In this document: piece after piece, positions 1 through 16,100 of the stretch
How positions within the stretch are numbered: position 1 is the stretch's first letter
Layout: each line of letters starts with the position of its first letter
Source of the DNA: Datnioides undecimradiatus
Taxonomy: Eukaryota; Chordata; Actinopteri; Lobotiformes; Datnioididae
Direction: 5' to 3'
Length of the DNA: 64,000 bases
Assembly (NCBI GenBank): GCA_008933995.1
Contig: WARS01000010.1
Location: 8,535,001-8,599,000 of the forward strand
Position numbers and translations under genes: made by a program
Notes under the pieces: model-generated
Told to the model about the DNA's origin: nothing
Databases searched by the model: none
What the model saw: the letters and a program-made list of their open reading frames with translations, nothing else

Positions 1-460
1 TGTTGTGTCAAGGAGAGGACAGGCCCACCAGCTGCATGCAGGACGCCAATCTCCGTACTACTGATGTCTGTGGAGAGAAAGGAGATGAAACAGAGCAGAC
101 TAATTGAGACAAAGTCCACCCCCTGCCTGTGCGAGCTGCCATTCTCTTGGCTGAAGACACTTACTGTAGGTAATTACAGTGCTGGAGAGCACCAGTCTCT
201 CAAGCTAATGTGCAATCACAGGTTGGAACCTGACATTAAAGGGAATCTTACCATATTTGGTTCACATAAGCATCCTTGGAAATATAACCGCTGAGAGATC
301 ATTGTGGCCCTGCTGCCTCCCTGCAATCACTCATTTGTGCTCCTGCTGCTCTCTGATTGTACTGTGCACAATGGTGCTGCCAAGTGTTGGCCACACTGAT
401 ACAATCACTGGCCCCCCTGCCCAACTTGTGAGTGGCATATATATAGCTATATAATATATA
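1..460. other. Unique-looking noncoding block, possible conserved element
   Basis: Complex sequence with no tandem repeats and no recognised transposon. It has balanced composition and several ATTA/TAAT cores (for example around 173 and 220), ending at a short TATA-rich tract near 436. The small open frames here overlap one another and show no domain. It resembles conserved noncoding sequence, but conservation cannot be tested from this window. Confidence 0.25.
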
Positions 461-480
461 ATATTTTTAGATTACTCACG

Positions 481-497
481 TTTTTTTTTTTTTTTTT
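481..497. repeat. Poly(T) run
   Basis: Seventeen consecutive T residues. No SINE or LINE body is recognisable beside it, so it is treated as a simple homopolymer. The stretch from here to about 1460 holds nothing else that I recognise. Confidence 0.9.
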
Positions 498-1463
498 AAA
501 CCACCCAAGCAGTTATGTGAGCCTGACATGACACCAGACTGCTAATTTTATGCATTACAGTATCAGAAATGTCAGGACTGAGCACTTTTCCAAATGATGG
601 TCGGCACCATGGATTTTACCAATATTCTCCTCATGCCTCTGTCAGACTAAATGAAGCAAATGAATACACAGATTGACATAAAAGGTGAACTATTTTCCTA
701 TGTTTCGGTGCCCGCACAACAAAAAAACAGCATTTTTAGTAGACACTCATTACCCCATATTGTACACTGTGTCCTGTTTTCTGGCAAATGGCTCGCTCAG
801 TACTGGACCAGTTTTATAAAAATTATCCCGGTAGTCTTTCAGACACTAAAACATACAGGTTGAAAAATACCAGCACAATGAACATACACATGACAAACTA
901 CAAGCAGGAAAGCAATGGCAGGACTCTAATGACACCTAAAGCCAACACAATGGTTTACAAAGCAGATACCAGCAAATAGCCAGACCCGACAGCAGTGTAA
1001 CTGACAAACCTGTTGTAGCAGGATGGATATGTGGAGCATTTCTATCTGCAGCACTGACCTGATTAGACCAACTACTTGGCAATCGCCAAAAGGCATTTTG
1101 TACCCCAAATGCAAAACCTCAAGATTCTTCCTTAACTCTTCCGCCTTAACCTGGGGGGGGGTGTGCCCAAATACCACTTTTCCCCCATTTTAGTCAAAAC
1201 AGACAGAAGCTAGCTAGCTTGCATACACACTACACAAATAAATAGAGAACTTGCATGCACCTGCACTTTGAAGTCAGAGGTCACGTTCTATAAAATGATG
1301 CACCCAGCCCACACACACACATACACCTCCAGAGAGATTTATTGATTTATTGTAAGATTGACAGACAACCCCTGCACGCTTGAACACTGCTTGTCACTGT
1401 TTGACCTGCCAGCCTAAACCTCTGATATGTTCTACTAAGCTCACATTTAAATCAATAATGTAA

Positions 1464-4730
<3,267 letters not shown>

Positions 4731-4800
4731 AGAATAGAACAGAATAGAATAGAATCCAGTCCAAGTCAAAACAAAACAATAGAATCAAATAGAATAGTGT
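4731..4800. repeat. Degenerate AGAAT pentanucleotide repeat
   Basis: Several AGAAT/AGAAC units occur in tandem at about 4731-4756, then again near 4780-4797 after a CAAAA-rich interruption. It reads as an eroded simple repeat. Confidence 0.7.
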
Positions 4801-5149
4801 AATAATAAGTAACCCTTTTTTAAATGTATTCACTCATCCTTCAAAAGCCATTTGAATTGCAATGTAATTAATATGGGACGGATTATATGGGAAAGCTGTT
4901 TGGATTGAATTCTTTGGAACAAAAAGTAAAAAGGCAAAATGAGTTTCCAGATTTTCTATATTTTCTAACATACATGTCCTCAAAGTTAGCTACTAACATG
5001 ACCAATTTTTTCAGCTAAACATTACACTGTGCACACATTAGACAGTGAAAAGAAAGAAACATAACTGGAAGCTTGAAATCAACAAAAACTCTTTGTTATA
5101 TATATATATATTCTGATGACCTCATATGAACTCACTGAACTGGTTTTAG

Positions 5150-5385
5150 AATGAGTACAGGCTGGGAACTGGGAGACACAATGCAGGTACTGTAAACAGG
5201 CTGGGGGCTGGTACACAGAGACTCTGCCTCTAGGAGGCAGGAACAGTGAAGGGGGAGCACAGAGATGCTTAAATAGGGCTGCAAAACAGCAGGTGCACCA
5301 AATCATCGCATACGAGCCTCAATTACCAGAACTACTATTCCAAGTAGGAGGGCAGGACCCGGAGCCTATACCCTGACACAACTCA
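5150..5385. repeat. Possible LTR-type repeat remnant
   Basis: The stretch has a CTTAAATAGGGCTG-like segment near 5270, a run resembling CAGCAGGTGCACC, a CCCGGAGCC motif near 5357 and a CCCTGACA end near 5372. This order is reminiscent of teleost LTR-retrotransposon terminal repeats that finish in TGACA. No matching second LTR, primer-binding site or coding region is visible, so the class is tentative. Confidence 0.25.
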
Positions 5386-5389
5386 CCAC

Positions 5390-6543
5390 ACTCTCATTCC
5401 TCCACTGGGCAGGAATGTCAAGGCTTTTATTCTTTTTTTTTTATGTAACAACTTATTTTTTTGAATGTTGTCACATAAATTAAGTCTATTGTTTTTTACT
5501 GACCCCATGACTACTGATCTCTAGTACCACACACACAGAGTTTAAGCTAAAATATCACGCTGAAAGACTGTAAAGCTTTTAAGTTCAAACCGGTCCGTCC
5601 CCTACTTTAAAACAAAATCAAATGCCCACAAGCCATGGTCATGGCACATTATCAAGTGTTGATAATCATTTCATTTAACATGAAGCAACATTATGTTCAA
5701 CATGACTAATTTATTCTGAACATAAATTGGTGTGGTCTCCCCAGGCACCAAACCTCCATCTATGTTCAGTACAGTTGTACCTACTGTCGCTAAAGTGTTT
5801 TGAAGGAATTTATGATTGATGGATATTTTCTTATATTTAGGCAGGGGAGCGTTTGAAGTCAGGGTCCTTTTGGTTCTTTTATAATTTTTTTTTCAGTAAA
5901 AGCACAGGTGGAACTAAAATATTAACAGTGGCTCAGCTCTGAAGTTTCTATTACACTTATCATTGACTGCAGCACCAACCGAAAGCAATCCTTTTGACCT
6001 TGTTTAATAGGATGCAGTAACTTTTAAGATTTTTGGAGTGCCTTTTAATTTTTTAAAACCACCAACCACCAAAAGTGAATTGTCTACCATGAAAGAAATC
6101 AATATTTATTATGACTGTAGCCATTGGCCAATGTTGACCTTTGTGATTCAGAAAGGCTGAATTTCAGCCAGGACTTCGAGCAAGAAGCCACATCCAGAAA
6201 AGTCTGGACCAGAAAGTCAAACATTGTCCTGCCTGTTGTTGCATTCAAAACGTCAAGAAGGTGTATAATATAGAAAAGTCAAAAAAAAAATATATATAAA
6301 GTGCAAAGGAAACCGAATCAGTGAGTAAAACAACATGTATATGTAGTATGTAACTCAAATGACCACTGACCCTTCTGCTCCTCTGTAGAAGTGATTAAGT
6401 GAGGGCAGACATCAGATCTGTTTAGAGCGATGAACAGACTTTAAGATTCTCAAATTAAATGCTAAATTTCCATTGTGTAAGTCATCTGACTGAAGCATTA
6501 GCATCATTTTCTTCTTACTTTCTTCTTATCTCCAGAGGCTAAT

Positions 6544-6547
<4 letters not shown>
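5390..6547. other. No recognisable feature
   Basis: AT-rich sequence with small homopolymers (T run near 5431, A run near 6281). No open frame of interest and no repeat that I recognise. Confidence 0.5.
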
Positions 6548-6634
<87 letters not shown>

Positions 6635-6648
6635 CACATACATACACA
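6548..6648. repeat. Compound microsatellite (TC)n(AT)n with CATA tail
   Basis: About sixteen TC units pass directly into about twenty-two AT units with one slip near 6624, then into short ACAT/ACA units. The polypyrimidine to alternating AT transition is typical of a hypervariable compound microsatellite. Confidence 0.96.
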
Positions 6649-6720
6649 ATAGCCTTTATGTATGAAATAATAGCCTATATATATATCCTATATACTGCAG
6701 AAACCACCCCTAAGGTACAA

Positions 6721-6752
6721 CTTTGTAATTCCTCTTGTTTGGAATTACAAAG
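6721..6752. other. Perfect 12-bp hairpin
   Basis: CTTTGTAATTCC at 6721-6732 is followed by an 8-base spacer and its exact reverse complement at 6741-6752. The arms are not simple repeats. The stem is short for a microRNA precursor. It could be a short cruciform or a template-switch product. Confidence 0.8.
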
Positions 6753-6759
6753 GGATGGT

Positions 6760-8816
6760 GACTGAATAGATGAGGGAGTGATTTTGAACATAGTCTTTTC
6801 TGTTTAACAGATAATTTGACACATGGCAAGAACATCTGAGATGTAACTGATGTCATTAACAATGACCGGGCTGAGCCATCACTAAGGTTATTAGTTACAC
6901 CTGTGCTGTGAAAAGGTCAATTCTATCAACCAAAGAACCAGAAGGGTTGGATTTAAAACCATTTCCCTCCCAAATCTGAGAATATAAGTGTAAGTCCTGA
7001 TTTATACTTAAATTTATGACAGAACTAAAAAGATTCACTGTATGTTAACATGGTTACATGCTGCATTTAGCTTTAGTGGGATCAAGATGCACAGAGGCTG
7101 GAATTGCAGAACTTTGTATTTTTACAGTATAGTATTGCTAACAATTTCCTTCCCTTGCTTTATCACAACACACGTGTCCTTGCTCTGATTATTCGTCTAT
7201 GAAAATACATCCAGAAAGAGAAGAAGATGTGGGTTGAAAGAGGTGAAATGAATGTCGGCCACAATGTTATATCAGCCAACTTAGTCCAAATGGCAGCCAG
7301 GCTTTTCTCTGATAAAGAAACAGAGTTATCAAACTGCTTCCTATTGCTGCTGCCATGGTGACAGGAAGGTATAGAGGAGGTGAACCAGAGGCAAGTGATA
7401 ACGCCAGGAAATAGATGTTACTGCTGCAGCCACACTTGTGAAATTGTCTATAGCCAGAGCCCAATGTGGCTTGGAAAATGTTTGTGTATTTGTTAGGAAA
7501 AAAAGGAAAAGATTACAGAAAGACCACAATCTGAGTTGTCTTTTGTAATTTGGGAGTACATGTTGCCTGTTTACAGCACCTGTCACATTGAAAGCCTTTA
7601 CTTTGTTTGTTGCACCTTACATCTTGGGAATGTCAGCTCTTCAAAAACAGCCTGTATTTCATGTTCACCAAATTGCATTTGTGAGTTCATCCAAATGGCT
7701 TTGATTTCAGCGAAAGTCCAAAATGGTATCATTTTAAATATAAAAGAAGAATCACCACTTTTTCCTAATTTCAAGTTTTTTTTTCTTGAAGCCTTGTTGC
7801 TGACACAAAGAAGACACAGTTATCTTTCTCAAAATTGCTCCTCTGTGATTATTTAACAATGTTCAATGACAGGCATGTATTTCAAACTTTTACATAAACT
7901 AAATGGATGCAACATTACCAAACGCTCTTCAACATCGCACCAACTGATGCAAATGTTACACTTTGCAGGGAGTAAGTTCACAAGACAGTATTCAGAAAGC
8001 AGCAACATTATCACAGTTATCACTGCCTCAAAACTTTTACTCAAAGGTGTTATTCGTTATGTTTCCTTTGCTGTTTTCCAGTCATTTACAGAAAAGCAAA
8101 ACTCACTTTCATGATATTTTTCATCAAAGTATTTTTTGATTTAACATTAAAGTCTCAAAAAAGTGTTCTGTAGGATGGAGATTGCATCAAGATTGGCTCT
8201 AAAACAATGACAGTTTAATTAACTTTGCTGCCCACAAGAAACAGGCAAGTTAAACACACTGATGATACAATCACACACGAATTTGCTGTAGTGGGTGGAT
8301 TGTTATTTGAAATATTCGGACAAAAATGCCTGACACTCTAATCACTGCGCTGTTTCCAGTTGAGTAATTGTGTTTGTTAAGAGCAGCCGAACAACAAAGG
8401 CTATTATTTCAGCATGTATGCTCTCTCTCCCCTGCACTCGCACTCCTTCCTACACTGCTGTTGACTATTGTTGCTGTTAATGCTAACATTCACACACAAA
8501 CACCCATAATCATGGTTGTCAGTGCCAAAAAAAGACAGAAAAGCAGAACCCTGTACAGTTTTGACAAGGATTAAGTATAAACACTGCCCTCATTCTTTCC
8601 TTTCCTCTTCACCAAGTTATCCCTCCCGATGTCTTTTGTTTTTGTTTTGTTTTTTGCTTAAACCTCGAACTTCAGCTGAGGAAATAAATTATTACATTTG
8701 TTAACATGAGGAGGAATGCATGGATTTGATATGCAACACAGAGCAAAAAGGCTTCGGTAAAGTGCACAAGTGCAGCCTGAGGGAAAGTTCGTATTGTTAA
8801 ATGACTGTTGAAGGAA

Positions 8817-8822
<6 letters not shown>
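6760..8822. other. No recognisable feature
   Basis: Noncoding sequence of ordinary complexity. Opposing short open frames near 7341-7856 and 7853-8114 overlap each other and have no protein-like features. No identifiable transposon. Confidence 0.45.

Positions 8823-8855
<33 letters not shown>
8823..8855. repeat. (TG)n microsatellite
   Basis: About sixteen uninterrupted TG units. It creates poly-Cys-Val and poly-His-Thr artefacts in the overlapping frames. Confidence 0.97.
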
Positions 8856-8856
<1 letters not shown>

Positions 8857-9298
8857 ACAGCTGGATAAGGCACATACTGTACAATGTTAGGTGTGATGTG
8901 TGTGCTTTGAATCTAGCCTGGGACCATTGTCACATGTCATCTGCATCTTTCTCCCTCCCCCTTTTGTTTGCTATTAAAGGGCCTCCCAGATTTACAGAGA
9001 ACATATTTGATCACCTGACCTTTCTGGTATCTAGTTATGCAGGTTGTTGTGGTTTAACTGGTCCAGAATTAAAAAAAACAAAAAAACAAAACAGAAAATA
9101 CCTCATGGTCTGAATTTTCCATGTGCATACAGCAGAAACCCTCCAGAAACTAGAACTGCTTTCTATCAACACTATTGCCGTTGCACAGACAAGTACTGAC
9201 ACAAAAAAATGTAGTGTAGCATCTATGGGCTAAAAGTGCTAGTGCAGAGTAATATACACATGTCCAGCTGCACGATGCTTATTCAAAGAAAGCTATGT

Positions 9299-9324
9299 AA
9301 AATAAATAAATAAATAAATAAATA
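9299..9324. repeat. (AAAT)n tetranucleotide repeat
   Basis: About six AAAT units in tandem. Between 8860 and 10200 the only other simple feature is an A-rich segment near 9068-9099. Confidence 0.9.
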
Positions 9325-10204
9325 GACATACAATGATTTGAAAGCCACACTGCCACTGCTACTTCCTGGTTTGACCAAAAATTAGCAATGCTTCTTGACG
9401 CCTGACTTTGCTACTTGGCTACTTGGTTTGTGGTGAAGATGTTGCTATGGAATTTCTTCCACAGGTCACTTTCACTGCTCTGAACATGGTTCAGTCCACA
9501 TTTATTAATAAACCTAAACCTGTGTGTAATTTAGTTTCTGAAAGTGAACCAAACGTTCTCAGCAGTTGGAGAGAAGTCAAGGTCAGTCAAGTCAAGGCTA
9601 ATTTTAAAACCTGTGGATTTCTTTCAGCCTACCATTACCCAAGACACATACATATATTCATTTGTAAAACACAAGAATGCAGAGTTGAGTAGCGTCTAAT
9701 TTAAGGCAATGTCTTTAGGCTCATTTATTACTACACATACTGCATAATAATGGAGAAAAGATGCAGGCCATGATGAAATCTATCCACTCTTGCTGCTCTT
9801 CCATCTCTGAACAACTCAGTCATTCCTGCATATTTTTTCTTCCCTTTCAGCCGGTACACTCGCATTCTTTCAGTGCTCTCCAATGCCTCAGATGTTTGTG
9901 CCCTTCAGTTAGCTGCAATACAGTTTGGTATGGACTACACTGACAGGTTTAAAAGCTGTGTTTTATTCCCAAGGCATGAAAAGGAGTTTAATTCAATGAC
10001 TGAGTAAATGCAGAATGCTTTTTTTGTGTCACAAATTGAAGCGCTGCTATACAGCCCATTGATCTGATATACTACAATCATATTAATAAACAGGACAAGT
10101 ACATTAAATGCAGCTTTCCTGCAACCTTGGTCCAGAAGTGACTTCATATGCGTTTTGTGTCCTGAGGAAAAACCATGCCTTGGTCTGCACTGCATTTTCT
10201 CTTA

Positions 10205-10950
10205 TAAATGGCAATTAGAGGTCTTCAGAGGCTCTTGACATGACCTTGGAGAAGCTCCACATTACAAAAACGAAGCTAAAAGGTTTTTTAAAGTGCACAC
10301 GCGTCTGTGTAAAATGGCAAAGGTCACCTGCTCTTGTAGCTGCTGCGCCCTCTGATTTGTTCAGCCGTGTTAACAGGCTGCGTTTGCCTCTCCGGAGATC
10401 AAAGGTGTGCGGCTCGTGTCTCAGCGAGGACATTGTAAGAACACAGCATCCAGCAGTCTAATCCAATTAAGTGTGTTTGTTCAGGTTGTGATGCGCCCGA
10501 GCCAAAACAGCAATGAAGGTTGTGTTGTCGCTTTGCAGAAGCAGCAGCAGCAGCAGCAGGAGGAGGAGGAGCGGGAGCCTGATTAGACTGATGTGTCCTC
10601 GGTCCACGCACGGCCAGCCAAAATTGAGCTTATGAGCATATTTACAGTGAGCGCACAAGGCAACCAGCAGCTCAATTATTCAGCAAGCGGAAGAGATGTA
10701 ATGACTTTCTCCTGTTATTAATGACCCTCGCCTAAGCTTATTTATGAATGGATACTTGTGTGTATTAGGCAGAAGATGAAGGAGCATGAGATTGACGATG
10801 CTCGCCTTTATAGTGATTCTGGCTTAATTAAAAAGTTTTGTGAGGTCCAAACAAATAGATTGGCTCTTTACACTTCCTCCTATGTGCATAAAAAGCTATT
10901 TTCATTTCAATTGTAAAAGCAAGATTGCCTTATTTAAAAAAAATGAAATA
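10205..10950. promoter_or_regulatory. Candidate conserved noncoding (enhancer-like) block
   Basis: The block has high complexity and higher GC than its flanks in the first 400 bases. It then passes into a TAAT-rich half with many homeodomain-type cores, for example CCAATTAAGTG near 10463 (an NKX2-like TNAAGTG core), TGATTAGA near 10580 and TTATTAATGACC near 10715. No frame is convincingly coding. This mixture resembles vertebrate developmental enhancers. The inference is from composition and motif density only. Confidence 0.3.
10541..10571. repeat. CAG then AGG trinucleotide repeat
   Basis: About six GCA/CAG units followed directly by about four AGG units, inside the candidate regulatory block. 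The poly-Leu, poly-Ala and poly-Pro stretches it gives in other frames are repeat artefacts. Confidence 0.9.
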
Positions 10951-13038
10951 TATTACTTTCCTTCGGGTGCTATTTTGCCGTAAGCTAACTTTCGACCAGT
11001 TGATATCAAATGTCAGCTTCTACATTAGCTTGCATGTCGATGCAACAAAATTTTGACAAAAAAACTTCCATTTGTGTAAAATATTGACCTTCCACTGAGT
11101 TACAGGGGCTAAAAGCAGGATAACACACCATATGCAAAAGTGACTCCCAGGCCTTCTCAATAAAATAAGATGCAACCTTGAAACCACGGTGTCCTTGTGT
11201 TAAATCAGGAGATGTTGAAAGGTAACATGTTCAAAACTGCATTAATGAATAGAGTGGTGGGATGAAAGCAAAGTTTCCTCAAGGCCCGAATTATTTAATC
11301 TCAAAAAATTGTCTTGTTGCATTTAAATAACTCAGAGCCCACATTAGTAGCTGCTTATAATTCCTGACGGCAAAATAAACCTTTTCTCTTTTTTAATTTA
11401 AGGTGAAAGCATTCTAATGAACTTGAAATGATGGTTCTCACCGGACTCACAGAGCTGGTTGGGATTCATTTCATCTCTATTAGATGGTCACTAAACATCC
11501 CAGTGGAAATGTTAATTATGGACTCACATGGCTTCGGATATTGCAGCAACAAATCCACACACACACACACACCGGCCGCTCTCAGAGAAGTGATCTGCTG
11601 ATTCAGAAGATATGGTGCTGAAGCTGAAGGCAGTGAATAAGCCTGATTTATCAATAGTTATTGAGCCGTGGCCTAAACTCGATACATTGCTGTATGCATT
11701 TATGTACGAGCTCCACTGAGGCTGTATGTTACCCAGAAGAGGATATTTATTAAAGGTGACACATTTTCGGGTTCATACTTTCATTTGAGGAGTTCTTCTG
11801 GAATAGGTTTACATGTTTTAATGTTCAAACACATTACTTTTATCATACTGTATTGCTGCAGCATCGCTGTTCACACTATATCTGAAATAATCGTTTTAAC
11901 TCCTGTCCTTGGAGTTCTTGCAGCTAGTGGATCAATATAACTCAGTCTGTCTGCACTTTAACTCTGAGTATCATCACAGTTCCAAACCAAACATTCATAA
12001 TGGCATTGCCCTGCATGCCTGAAGAGGAACCACATGCATAATCCTTTATGTCACTGCCAAACGGGCCACTGACCTTTCAGCTGTATGGTCTGAGCAAGCT
12101 AGCTAGCTGGGTGATAATCAATGATAACATGTTACTACTCATGTTCTTTAGCTGACTTCAAACCAAGCTTTTACTTTACATAGTTTCTCTTGGCTGTCGC
12201 TCAAGATTAGTCCAACATTGGTCCTAGACTGTGTGAGTAAGCACATTAGCAGCCCAACATGCTAACATAAGTTCAACATAAACAGTAAATCTGCAACTAC
12301 TTCAGAGTTTGAAGTGAGATTACGGACAGAATGAGCTTGTCCTGGTATCTCGTTGACATAGTCCTGTGTATAATGCATACACACTGATTTCACTTCATCA
12401 TTTTCTGAGTAGATGACATTTATGTTCTTGCCACCAACAACAGGGAAACTGGCCTGCTTTGCTCATACTTTGCACATTTTAGCCCTGGTTCCAGTGTTTG
12501 AGAAGATGATGATGACAGAAAGCAGCGTAGACTTGCTGGGTTTTTGTGGGCAGAATGGTCATACAGCTGAAGGTCACTCACCCAAGTCGCATTTGACGGC
12601 AGATGCTGTGACAAATCTAACACACATTGTCTGAAAGGTCAAGCAATAAAAAAGGAGAGGATTGTCTTTTCTTATATTTGAGTTCTTAATAGAGAAACAG
12701 CAGGCATATATATTTGTTAAAAACCATGACATTGTTTATTTTGCATAATATGGGCGTTTCTGAGTCTGAAATTTGTAAAATGCACACAGAATGTTGCTGT
12801 CTTTTTGACTCTGAATTTGAAACATTATGAGCAACACTCATAGAAAGCACTCATCGAGCACATACCTCAGCCAAGGCTGGTAGGAGGAGGAGGCAATGTT
12901 TGGGATTTTTTAAAGGGGCACCCCACTGATTTTACACATGGATATCAGTCTACTTGTCACAAGCTATTCTACTCAGCCTGGGAGGGTGTGGAGTTTACAA
13001 GAGTGTTAACCAGACAGGCAGATTCTAATGAAAGACAC
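10951..13038. other. Unique noncoding stretch with short (AC)9
   Basis: No gene seen. A short AC repeat lies at 11555-11572. The part at about 11340-11660 is complex and TAAT-containing and could be another conserved block. Overlapping short frames near 12413-12634 lie on both strands and are not convincing. Confidence 0.4.
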
Positions 13039-13130
13039 TACACTCAGTGGCCTATTTATAGGTACACCTAGCTAAAGCTAATGCAGTCCGTACAGCAGCC
13101 CTGCAGTGAACAGGAAGTTCTTGTCATTAA
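13039..13130 (+). mobile_element. Tc1/mariner-type terminal fragment
   Basis: The segment begins TACACTCAGTGGCC, followed by a TTTATAGGTACACC-like stretch and then CTAGCTAAAGCTAATGCAGTC. This matches, from memory, the terminal inverted repeat and adjacent sequence of a very common teleost Tc1-like element and its MITE derivatives, whose other end reads as the complement, GTGGCCAGTGAGTGTA. No such opposite end is visible downstream, so this is a truncated remnant. The leading TA fits a TA target site. Confidence 0.65.
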
Positions 13131-16100
13131 CAAAAATGTGGTGGACAGGAAAATCAAAACACCTGTCACTTATTGTTGCATTATTGGAAATGTAGGCTCC
13201 TGCATTTTTGGAGCTTTATTCATACCACAGACTAAAAATCAAGATATCTTTGTCTCTGCTGCTTCACTTTTGACCAGTTTTTTCTTAAACCTGGCTCTTT
13301 CCAGTCTCCCATTATCATATCAGAGTATAAGCCTATACTGTCATTTACTTAGATTAGATAGAATCTAATTAACTTGCCCATGCAGAGTCACAATGGACAA
13401 CACATGAAAGATGAAAGTGTGCATGCTGTTGCAGAGAAAATGGGTAAATCTGAATTTGCTGAAGCATCTGGACATCTGATCATACTCCTCACTTATGACA
13501 ACAGGGGGTGACCTTGAATAAGTCTGATCTTATGGCAAAAATATTTTCTTATGAGTTTGCATTTCACCCACTTATAAAACCAGCTTTTTATATTTAAAAT
13601 TCCTGCTCTTTTCTATTGGAAGGAATGCCTCCCCTGTTTATATACAGCAGCAAAAAAGGCAGTGACCACAAAGCTCTGATGGAAAATATTTAAAAGCGTC
13701 CTTTTGACCTCAAATGACTGTATCCTGTACATAGACACAATGACATTACCCACTGGTTTGTAGTCTCATGTTTTTCAGCCTTGAATTTCATATTTTGGCT
13801 TTTTGGACCAAGTGAACATATTTGGATGAGTGGATGGAGCTGGAGAGAGTGGGGGGTTGTTGTGGTGCAACCAGCTAAGTATGCTCTTACAACAGCAAAT
13901 TGCTCATTTAGCAGCTATTGCTAGTGTTAGCTACCTACCTAGCTTGGGCTACTAAAGTATTCCAATTAACCTACTTCATGAGCTGAAAATACACCCTCAT
14001 ATATGTTTTGAGACAAAAGCATGGGCAACACTAAAAGATAATTTCACTGCTATTTAAAAGTGCACATTGCTGTGCATCTATCCTGACTGACAGGATGTCA
14101 TGGTGGTGACTTGTCAATAACAAGGTAGACACGCCTTAAAGCACACCCTGGTTTATCGTCTGTTTTACTGTAAATGGGACCATAACTTACAAAATGAACA
14201 TCATGCTGTATCAAAGAAGACTTAAAGCTTGTGACTAGAAACCACAAATTCATTTGGAAAAAGGTTTACTGAGGTAATAAATCAATTGAGACTTAGGGTA
14301 ATTTTCTTATAGACTTCTATATGACTGCTCTTTCTTTTGCAGTGAGACGAGTCCCTATTAGAGAGCACGGAGGCATTTTCACCTTGTGTTAATTTTTCAT
14401 TGTACTGCCTTCTTGTTCCGCCCAGGGCATCACTTTCCACTGAATGTTACTGTAATTTATTAAGCTGTTTACATCCCCAAAATGATAACAGTTATTGTAT
14501 ATCTTTTAAAGCCCCTTCGTGTAGTTATAGCATTTCAGATAATTCTGATGTTGTACATTTTTGTGTTTGTAGAAAAGCGATCCTGGTTCTAAGTGGCGCC
14601 ATCTATTTTCTGTTTTTAGCTCTTTTATCTCAGCATTTTCAAGCCCGATCTATAGAGGGAGAAAAAGGTTTGTCACTGTCTGTTATTGTCTATAGCAATG
14701 ACTTTTTCCTTTTTTTTGCGCAAATCTGATCCATTAATTCTTCCAATTCTCTCAGGTGCTGTCCTATACATCAAGCTGTGCACTCAGTCATATACAAATT
14801 GGAGCAGGTACACAGCTTGATGTGTGATTACCAGCACACACAGGAGATTGCAGCAATCAAACATCTTGAGGAGATTCGCTGCAGCTGAGCCACCAGGTAA
14901 CCATTTTGGTCTGTGCATCAGCCGGCCCAGTGAATAGCGAACACTCACTTCTGCTCTAATAATGTGTGCTCCGTGTAGCTAACCTCACCGGGGTGAGGCA
15001 TCAAACCCTGCAAAGTCAATTTCTCTCTGCTTATTAAATCACCCACGGCACAATCAGCAGCAGGGTGTTGGAAAATAAACATCCTGCTGATGGTGTGTGA
15101 TAGAAGGTGTTAGCAGGCTCCTGGGGAAGGGATTTTCTGACTGCAGAAACACATGTTGACTGTTTGCTGTGACAGGGGAAAAACCTCTTGGTGCGGGACG
15201 TGATTTTAAAAGTATTAGGGAAGGTTTTTGTTCTTTTTCTGAACAGTCAGAGAGCACGAAATGATCAACAACGTTTCATCTTCTCACTTTCCAGCCTGCT
15301 TAAAAATCTCCCATCAAAATATCTCATAGGGTACTCTATAGACCAGACTTCATAGAAATAATTGATCAATTAGTGGAAATGCATGACTAAAGAATATTTT
15401 GGAAAATACGGACGCATTTGATTAAACTGAATAAAAATAGAACACATACTCTCTCAGTCCATCTTGTCACCATTTGTATTCCAGTAAATGTTTCTAAAAG
15501 TTGCCTCAAGTTGTGTGATTTCTTTTAATATTTGAAGCATAAAACAACTAATATTTTGGTGCTGGTTCCACAATGTATCCTTCCTTGAGCCGGAAACTCA
15601 ATTAAGATGCGATTTTCACATCAATTTTCTCTCAGAATGCTTCCGCAAGAAAACGCCACAGGCAACTAATCTCAGTAGCAATAGCAATATATCTGTTTTC
15701 ATGATTAATATGCATAAACAAAATCACATATTTTCATTTCCCAGTGACCAGAGATTATGTTTTGATAGGTCACATATCTAGTTTTGTACAGGCAATCAAG
15801 TTGAAGGCTTCATTTCCTTTTCTTGTTAATTTGTATCAGGGGAGAAATTTACATCCAAACAGTGAAACTCCCAAACATATTAAGAGGAAGTGATTGGACA
15901 CAACTCTGACTTAATGGACCCTGAAACAGAAATAACTTGATGACAAATGCCGTCAATAACAAGTATTTATGTTACAGCTACTGTTTTGTTGAAGTGAACA
16001 ATCACAGGGTTGGTTTTAACAATGTAAATGTATAAATAACTCTAATCCGAGCTACTAAATAACAGATAAATGCTACAACTCATTTGTTTACAGACTTAGA

